A DNA stretch of 19,392 nt from Thermodesulfobacteriota bacterium (GTDB taxonomy: Bacteria > Desulfobacterota_D > UBA1144 > Nemesobacterales > UBA2774). The DNA lies in the NCBI GenBank assembly GCA_039028315.1, contig JBCCIH010000014.1, positions 1 through 19,392 on the forward strand, given 5' to 3'. Shown in pieces: positions 15,545 through 19,392 of this stretch. Made by a program: the position numbers and the translations under genes. Positions within the stretch are counted from its first letter, which is position 1. Each line of letters opens with the position of its first letter. The notes below the pieces were generated by a model. That model saw only the letters and a list, made by a program, of their open reading frames with translations, did no database searches and had not been told where the DNA came from.

Positions 15545-16951
15545 ATGGCCAGAAAAGGTTTTAGAGTAGAAAGCGATTCTATGGGGGAAATGTCCGTCCC
15601 TCAAGACGCATACTATGGAGCTCAGACCGCTAGAGCTATAGAGAATTTTCCAATCAGCGGAATCAGAAAACACAGCCTACTAGTCCAGGCTATGGGTATG
15701 ATCAAGCAGGCTGCGGCAGAGTCCAACATGGAGTTAGGGCTTATCAGCAAAAAACATGGCCGGGCAATTGTTAAAGCTGCGCAAGAAGTAATTGACGGCA
15801 AGCTTGATGATCACTTTGTATTAGATGTTTTCCAGACAGGTTCTGGAACATCAACTAACATGAATACCAATGAAGTAATTGCAAATAGAGCTAACGAAAT
15901 ATTAGGGATTAAGAAAGGAAGTAAAACCGGTGTTCATCCAAACGATCATGTTAATTATGGTCAGTCAAGTAATGACGTTTATCCAACCGCAATACACGTA
16001 TCCGCAATTCTTGCAATTGACGAGTATCTAATTCCTGGTCTTAAAAACCTACAAAAAGCGCTTTCTGCAAAAGCGCGTCAATTTGATAAGATCGTTAAAA
16101 TTGGAAGAACACACTTGCAAGACGCGACCCCTGTAAGACTCGGTCAGGAATTCGGCGGCTACGCCAGTATGATTGAGCATGGTATGAAACGTGTAGAGAG
16201 AGCAAAAGATGAACTATCAGAGCTAGCAATAGGCGGTACAGCAGTTGGGACAGGTATCAACACTCACCCTAGATTCGCCAGATTGGTCGCAAAAAGATTA
16301 AGCAAGATGACCAAAGCTAAACTAAGAGAGGCAGACAATCACTTTGAGGCCCAGGGTTCTAAAGATGCCGTTGTAGATGCAAGCGGCTCGCTAAGAACCT
16401 TGGCTGTGAGCCTTATGAAGATAGCCAATGATATCAGATGGTTAGGAAGTGGTCCAAGATGCGGAATTGGAGAGATAATGATCCCTCCTGTTCAGCCTGG
16501 ATCATCCATTATGCCGGGTAAAGTAAACCCGGTGATACCTGAGGCAGTTTGTCAGGTGGCAGCTCAGGTAATTGGAAATGACCTTACAATTTCTATTGGA
16601 GGTCAGTTTGGAAATTTCGAGCTAAACGTTATGATGCCGGTTAAAGGCCACAACCTACTTCAGTCAATTGAGCTTATGGCAAGAGCATCAAATGTATTCG
16701 CAGATAAATGCATTAAAGGAATTAAAGCAGATAAGAAACGCTGTGAGGAAATGATTGAACAAAGCCTTGCCATGTGCACAAGCCTTGCCCCTGTAATTGG
16801 TTATGACAACGCGGCCAAGATTGCTAAAGAGGCGTATGCTACCGGAAAAACAGTAAGGCAAGTAGCGCTTGAGCAAAAAGTGCTTCCGGCAGAGAAATTA
16901 AATGAGCTTCTTGATCCATGGTCAATGACAGAGCCCGGAACAAAAAAATAG
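15545..16951 (+). CDS. fumC: Class II fumarate hydratase
   Basis: The iron-independent fumarase of the TCA cycle, interconverting fumarate and L-malate in the cytosol as a homotetramer. It has 468 residues, the standard length. TGSGTSTNMNTNEVIANRA is at 98-116 and HPNDHVNYGQSSNDVYPTA at 131-149. GRTHLQDATP (187-196) contains the catalytic-site H190. The fumarase/aspartase signature GSSIMPGKVNP (319-329) carries the catalytic serine in the mobile loop. All active-site regions are intact. The start is fixed by AAGGAGGAG nine bases before the ATG. GSSIMPGKVNP is shared with aspartase and argininosuccinate lyase relatives, but the overall match is to FumC. The gene is the last of the plus-strand run and meets the DUF4336 gene head-on across a hairpin. 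Confidence 0.96.
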   Translation: MARKGFRVESDSMGEMSVPQDAYYGAQTARAIENFPISGIRKHSLLVQAMGMIKQAAAESNMELGLISKKHGRAIVKAAQEVIDGKLDDHFVLDVFQTGSGTSTNMNTNEVIANRANEILGIKKGSKTGVHPNDHVNYGQSSNDVYPTAIHVSAILAIDEYLIPGLKNLQKALSAKARQFDKIVKIGRTHLQDATPVRLGQEFGGYASMIEHGMKRVERAKDELSELAIGGTAVGTGINTHPRFARLVAKRLSKMTKAKLREADNHFEAQGSKDAVVDASGSLRTLAVSLMKIANDIRWLGSGPRCGIGEIMIPPVQPGSSIMPGKVNPVIPEAVCQVAAQVIGNDLTISIGGQFGNFELNVMMPVKGHNLLQSIELMARASNVFADKCIKGIKADKKRCEEMIEQSLAMCTSLAPVIGYDNAAKIAKEAYATGKTVRQVALEQKVLPAEKLNELLDPWSMTEPGTKK

Positions 16952-16970
16952 AAAAATACTGATACTAATT

Positions 16971-16996
16971 AGGGGGCGCAGAAAAATGCGTTCCCT
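16971..16996. terminator. Hairpin between convergent fumC and the DUF4336 gene, probable shared terminator
   Basis: A 10-bp stem AGGGGGCGCA (16971-16980) / TGCGTTCCCT (16987-16996), with two G-T pairs on the plus transcript and a GAAAAA loop, lies 20 bases past fumC. It overlaps the stop codon of the convergent gene. Read on the minus strand it is followed, after some bases, by T-rich sequence; read on the plus strand there is only a weak T-rich tail. It probably terminates fumC and perhaps both genes. Confidence 0.5.
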
Positions 16997-17678
16997 ATAT
17001 CTTCTCAAATGCCCTTCTAACTATTTCTTTACCACCTGTTTCAATTATGTGCCTGTGAGTCACACTGACTCTATCAAAATCCCAAGACAAAATTTTATCT
17101 GCTGACTCTCTAGCCTTTTTTCTGTCTCTTATTAGTAGTCTTACAAGTCTTGGGACGCTTGGATTTTTGTATACACCCTCCGCCCAGGCGTAGAATTTCT
17201 CTGAAAGACTATTGGTCGAGGCTACGTTAAACACAATGTCAGTGAATAATACTGTTTTACTTTTGGGATGATAAAAAACAACTTCATTAAACATTGGTAT
17301 ACCTTTGAATACTTCATATAGGATCTCATCTCCCAAGTTTAGGGAATCTTGCTCATCAAACTCAGCAGTGAATCTTATATCCTTTCTTTTTTTAGCTAAC
17401 CCTTTGGCGCCCCAGACTTGGGCATTTGGATATTTATCTACGTAATCCACTACGTGTAAATGATGAAATTTATTAGGAGCTATTACATATTTTACTTCTC
17501 CGATTTCATTGAGATCTGACGTGAGTTGATCATTTAATTTGACTGGAGAATGCAAAAATAGCTCACCCGAATTAAGCCTTATAACACTCATTCTGCCGCC
17601 AAAATCAACTCCGGCAAATTTCTGAACAGACTCAACTGTCCAGATATCTTCATCTACTTTATGAACTTGCCATTTCAT
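16995..17678 (-). CDS. DUF4336-family protein, metallo-beta-lactamase-like
   Basis: A cytosolic protein of 227 residues that resembles the DUF4336 family, which is related to the metallo-beta-lactamase fold. Visible family marks are the opening VDEDIWTVE (8-16), IAPNKFHHLHVVDYVDKYPN (66-85) with H72, H73 and H75, WGAKGLAKKRKDI (89-101), VLFTDIVFN (143-151) with D147, and THRHIIETGGKE (207-218) with H208 and H210. The His/Asp set could bind metal, though the canonical HxHxDH is absent. No function is known to me for this family. No signal peptide. It converges on fumC, and its 3' end lies within the hairpin between them. An extended -10, TGC-TAAAAT (17713-17705, minus strand), lies about 27 bases before the ATG; no SD is seen. 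Confidence 0.72.
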   Translation of the reverse strand: MKWQVHKVDEDIWTVESVQKFAGVDFGGRMSVIRLNSGELFLHSPVKLNDQLTSDLNEIGEVKYVIAPNKFHHLHVVDYVDKYPNAQVWGAKGLAKKRKDIRFTAEFDEQDSLNLGDEILYEVFKGIPMFNEVVFYHPKSKTVLFTDIVFNVASTNSLSEKFYAWAEGVYKNPSVPRLVRLLIRDRKKARESADKILSWDFDRVSVTHRHIIETGGKEIVRRAFEKI

Positions 17679-17704
17679 ATAAGATAGTAAACAGTTAGAG
17701 CATC

Positions 17705-17713
17705 ATTTTAGCA
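17705..17713 (-). promoter_or_regulatory. Candidate extended -10 promoter for the DUF4336 gene
   Basis: On the minus strand TGC directly precedes TAAAAT (17710-17705), an extended -10 form that can work without a good -35. The start of transcription would be near 17698, leaving a short leader before the ATG at 17678. Confidence 0.3.
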
Positions 17714-17741
17714 AGAAAATTATTTACAAAGAACTATAAAT

Positions 17742-17761
17742 GATACGAAATATAATGTATC
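17742..17761 (+). promoter_or_regulatory. Candidate -10 box, flanked by an inverted repeat, for the lipoprotein gene
   Basis: A consensus TATAAT (17751-17756) is bracketed by GATAC (17742-17746) and GTATC (17757-17761), a 5-bp inverted repeat. No good -35 lies at 17 bases; a TTTACA is 22 bases away. The start of transcription would be near 17763, about 45 bases before the ATG. A regulator bound to the repeat would block the -10. Confidence 0.3.
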
Positions 17762-17796
17762 CTAGAGCTTCATAAAATTAGATGAAAGATCTGGTT

Positions 17797-17802
17797 AGGA
17801 GG
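17797..17802 (+). promoter_or_regulatory. Ribosome binding site that fixes the lipoprotein start
   Basis: AGGAGG with a 6-base spacer to the ATG at 17809. It selects this start over an in-frame ATG at 17782 that has no SD and would add nine mostly charged residues ahead of the signal peptide. Confidence 0.75.
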
Positions 17803-17808
17803 ACAAAA

Positions 17809-18084
17809 ATGCTTCGCTATTCAATATTGGCAATATTAATAATTATTCTCCCACTATTTGCCTGCAGTACAGTAAAAACAGGAAAAGATATTGCAATAGA
17901 TTCGCCGCTTAAAAAATCAAGAAAGAATCAGTCATTAAGTGAGGCAAGACAAGAGGTAGAAAAATCAAGAAGACAGCTTGATAATTGTCTTGAACGCTAC
18001 TCAGGCGATGAGTCAAAGTGCACAAGAGAAAAAGAGAACTATGATCAGGATGTTGAAGAGTACGCCAACATTCAGGCAAGCTAA
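17809..18084 (+). CDS. Small lipoprotein with a helical, two-cysteine (CX10C) mature domain
   Basis: A 91-residue predicted lipoprotein of unknown function. From the chosen ATG the signal peptide is MLRYS plus a hydrophobic core (6-17), and the lipobox LFAC gives lipidation at C19. The mature part starts with a Lys/Ser-rich linker, then a strongly charged helix (about 45-90) with heptad-like spacing. It contains two further cysteines separated by ten residues, NCLERY and SKCTRE, which could close a helical hairpin by a disulfide in the periplasm. The start was set by AGGAGG six bases upstream. It is followed after 39 bases by the GYD-domain gene on the same strand. I do not recognise the family; the lipoprotein call itself is strong. 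Confidence 0.72.
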   Translation: MLRYSILAILIIILPLFACSTVKTGKDIAIDSPLKKSRKNQSLSEARQEVEKSRRQLDNCLERYSGDESKCTREKENYDQDVEEYANIQAS

Positions 18085-18123
18085 ACAAACTATTAATACA
18101 CAAAAACATCAAGGGTTTGAGCA

Positions 18124-18438
18124 ATGGCAAAATATATAATGATGAGCGTTTTAACCGATGAAGGCCGCAAGACCATGAAGATGAGGCCAGAGCGGATCAA
18201 GGAAGTAAATAAAGAGATAGAGAAGATGGGTGTTGAGGTACTTACACAATATGCGGTGATAGGTCCTTATGATTTTGTAAACATTGTCGAAGCCCCTGAC
18301 AACGAAACAATAACAAAAGTATCTACTGAGCTAGGTGCAAGAGGAACAGTCCAGATTATGACTCTTGCGGCAATACCAATAGCTGATTTTGAGAAACAAC
18401 TGTCGAAGAAATCAAAGAAGCCCTCAAAAAAGAACTAG
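18124..18438 (+). CDS. GYD-domain protein
   Basis: A small cytosolic protein of the GYD family (named after its conserved Gly-Tyr-Asp), with a predicted ferredoxin-like alpha/beta fold. No firm biochemical role is known to me. It has 104 residues. It opens with a strand (AKYIMMSVLTDEG, 2-14), then a helix, then the family motif IGPYDFVNIVEAPD (46-59), here G-P-Y-D, then a helix and the closing strand GTVQIMTLAAIP. The last 15 residues are a Lys/Ser-rich tail (SKKSKKPSKKN). The SD is weak (aaggg). It follows the lipoprotein gene by 39 bases and may share its transcript. Its TAG overlaps the stop of the convergent outer-membrane protein gene in a shared CTAG. Confidence 0.82.
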   Translation: MAKYIMMSVLTDEGRKTMKMRPERIKEVNKEIEKMGVEVLTQYAVIGPYDFVNIVEAPDNETITKVSTELGARGTVQIMTLAAIPIADFEKQLSKKSKKPSKKN

Positions 18439-19392
18439 AACCTTAGTTGAAAATCAAAGATAAAATCAGCCTCAGCAATATCGCTTGTTGGTCCTGCCAC
18501 AGGGAACTGCACGGCAAAGCCCGGGCTTATTCTTTTTCCAAATCTAATTCCCGGAGTTAAGAACAAATCTGTCTTCCTATCGATATTGTCTGACGTTAGG
18601 GTGTAGCCGTCAAACTCTAAAAATACTGTGGGAGATATTATATTTATTGGTACATTTACCCCTGCTGCAGCGCTGTAGTTAAGCCTGAATTCAAAACTAT
18701 TTCCCTCAAAATTCTCAGCATTAAACATATAATCCGTAGCTAGATAGGTCTGAAGACTAAATGCATCTTTCCACATTGCGCCTGAAATATATGGAGTCAC
18801 TGTAAAAGCCTGATATATGTATGTAGGCAAATCTCTTCTATAACTTGTAACGACTGATAGCCTGTCCTGACCGTCTGTGAACCCTGTTGGAATAGTAAAA
18901 TCAAGCCCACCTGAGACTACATAATTAGTTGATTTTATTACAACCTGTTTAGCACCAATAGTAATGTTTGAGAATTCATATCCGTTTCTGGCAGGTTCAA
19001 CATTATTCACACCGCCGTATGGGGCGTCTATATACAGCCCGAAAAAACCGCTCTCTGAAGGCAGGTCAAGTCTTATAGAGTAGAAAAATAATTGATCCCC
19101 AAAGTCTTTATCAAGCGCGACTACTTCCAGATCGGCCATGACTCTACCAAGTGGTAACGGCGGTTCAAAAAATAGCGGGTAGCTAAGATCAAGAGCTCTA
19201 TCCTTGGTGGCTCCAATTGTGAAGGGTCCTTTAAATTCGAATGTTCCGGCAACCGGGTTTATGATTCCTATCTGACGGTCTTTTACAAAAAGCCGCATTG
19301 GATTAGTTACATAAGCACCAATAGTGGCCGCAGTGTTGTTTTGTTCTATTAGCCACTCTGATAGCTCCTCCATAACCATTCCAACAGGGACA
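18435..19392 (-). CDS. Outer-membrane beta-barrel protein, 5' end outside window
   Basis: The C-terminal 319 or so residues of a predicted outer-membrane beta-barrel, possibly of the transporter or MetA/phenol-type family. The reverse frame is open to the window edge. The first in-frame ATG (19379) is not preceded by a signal peptide and the frame continues upstream of it, so the true start is beyond the window. The visible part has many alternating strands with aromatic girdle residues (for example YIYQAFTVTPYISGAMW, TVFLEFDGYTL). It ends in FDFQLRF with a C-terminal phenylalanine, the signal recognised by the BAM complex. Its ligand is unknown. It converges on the GYD gene and shares the stop tetranucleotide CTAG (18435-18438). 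Confidence 0.72.
   Translation of the reverse strand, partial: VPVGMVMEELSEWLIEQNNTAATIGAYVTNPMRLFVKDRQIGIINPVAGTFEFKGPFTIGATKDRALDLSYPLFFEPPLPLGRVMADLEVVALDKDFGDQLFFYSIRLDLPSESGFFGLYIDAPYGGVNNVEPARNGYEFSNITIGAKQVVIKSTNYVVSGGLDFTIPTGFTDGQDRLSVVTSYRRDLPTYIYQAFTVTPYISGAMWKDAFSLQTYLATDYMFNAENFEGNSFEFRLNYSAAAGVNVPINIISPTVFLEFDGYTLTSDNIDRKTDLFLTPGIRFGKRISPGFAVQFPVAGPTSDIAEADFIFDFQLRF

Noticed and set aside
17782..18084. Longer version of the lipoprotein gene starting at 17782
   Set aside because: No SD precedes that ATG and it would put a charged stretch (KDLVRR) ahead of the signal peptide, while AGGAGG sits six bases before the ATG at 17809.
19377..19379. ATG at 19379 as the true start of the outer-membrane protein
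   Set aside because: The frame stays open upstream to the window edge and the sequence after this ATG is not a signal peptide, which an outer-membrane barrel needs.
1..19392. CRISPR arrays, tRNA/rRNA genes, insertion sequences, attachment sites
   Set aside because: No regularly spaced direct repeats, no tRNA-like cloverleaf in the gaps, no transposase or integrase motifs, and no long terminal repeats were seen. Almost all of the window is accounted for by coding sequence.

Overview
The window reads as a stretch of an AT-rich, Gram-negative, respiring bacterium. The evidence is a type II NADH dehydrogenase, a complex I NuoF subunit, class II fumarase, a TatA-type translocase subunit, an AsmA-family envelope protein, a lipoprotein and a C-terminally F-ended outer-membrane beta-barrel. 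The mix would suit a deltaproteobacterium-like or candidate-phylum lineage, but I cannot place it from sequence reading alone. I see no IS element, tRNA, rRNA, CRISPR array, phage gene or obvious pseudogene; the region looks like ordinary chromosome.

Layout. Positions 1-1791 (minus): most of a CPA1-type cation/proton antiporter with a C-terminal TrkA-like domain, cut by the window edge. After a 259-bp divergent gap come ndh (NDH-2) and tatA on the plus strand. These converge on a minus-strand run: an isolated nuoF with its own candidate promoter, then (reading 5' to 3' on the minus strand from 8421 down) a 69-aa unknown protein with a TTG start, two tandem paralogous alpha/beta hydrolases and an L-2-hydroxyglutarate oxidase-type enzyme. 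Further up, and read before these on the same strand, is a three-gene unit: ECF sigma factor, membrane anti-sigma factor, and secreted VWA-domain protein.

Divergent from the sigma factor, the plus strand carries an 894-aa AsmA-family protein, a secreted LolA/DUF6503-like protein and fumC. The right end has a minus-strand DUF4336 protein, a plus-strand small lipoprotein with a GYD-domain protein, and a partial outer-membrane beta-barrel protein that shares its CTAG stop with the GYD gene.

The most interesting part is the sigma/anti-sigma/VWA unit (8574-11742). The anti-sigma factor joins a zinc finger of unusual spacing to a membrane span, a proline-rich linker and a TPR-like periplasmic tail. 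The VWA gene's ribosome binding site sits in the loop of a 9-bp stem that overlaps a second, mutually exclusive stem. The sigma promoter region holds a 16-bp perfect palindrome right over the predicted transcription start. This reads as a cell-envelope signalling module whose output may include the divergent AsmA gene, but that link is inference. No stretch longer than 300 bases lacks a gene; the largest gaps are 1792-2050 and 11743-11961, both divergent promoter regions.
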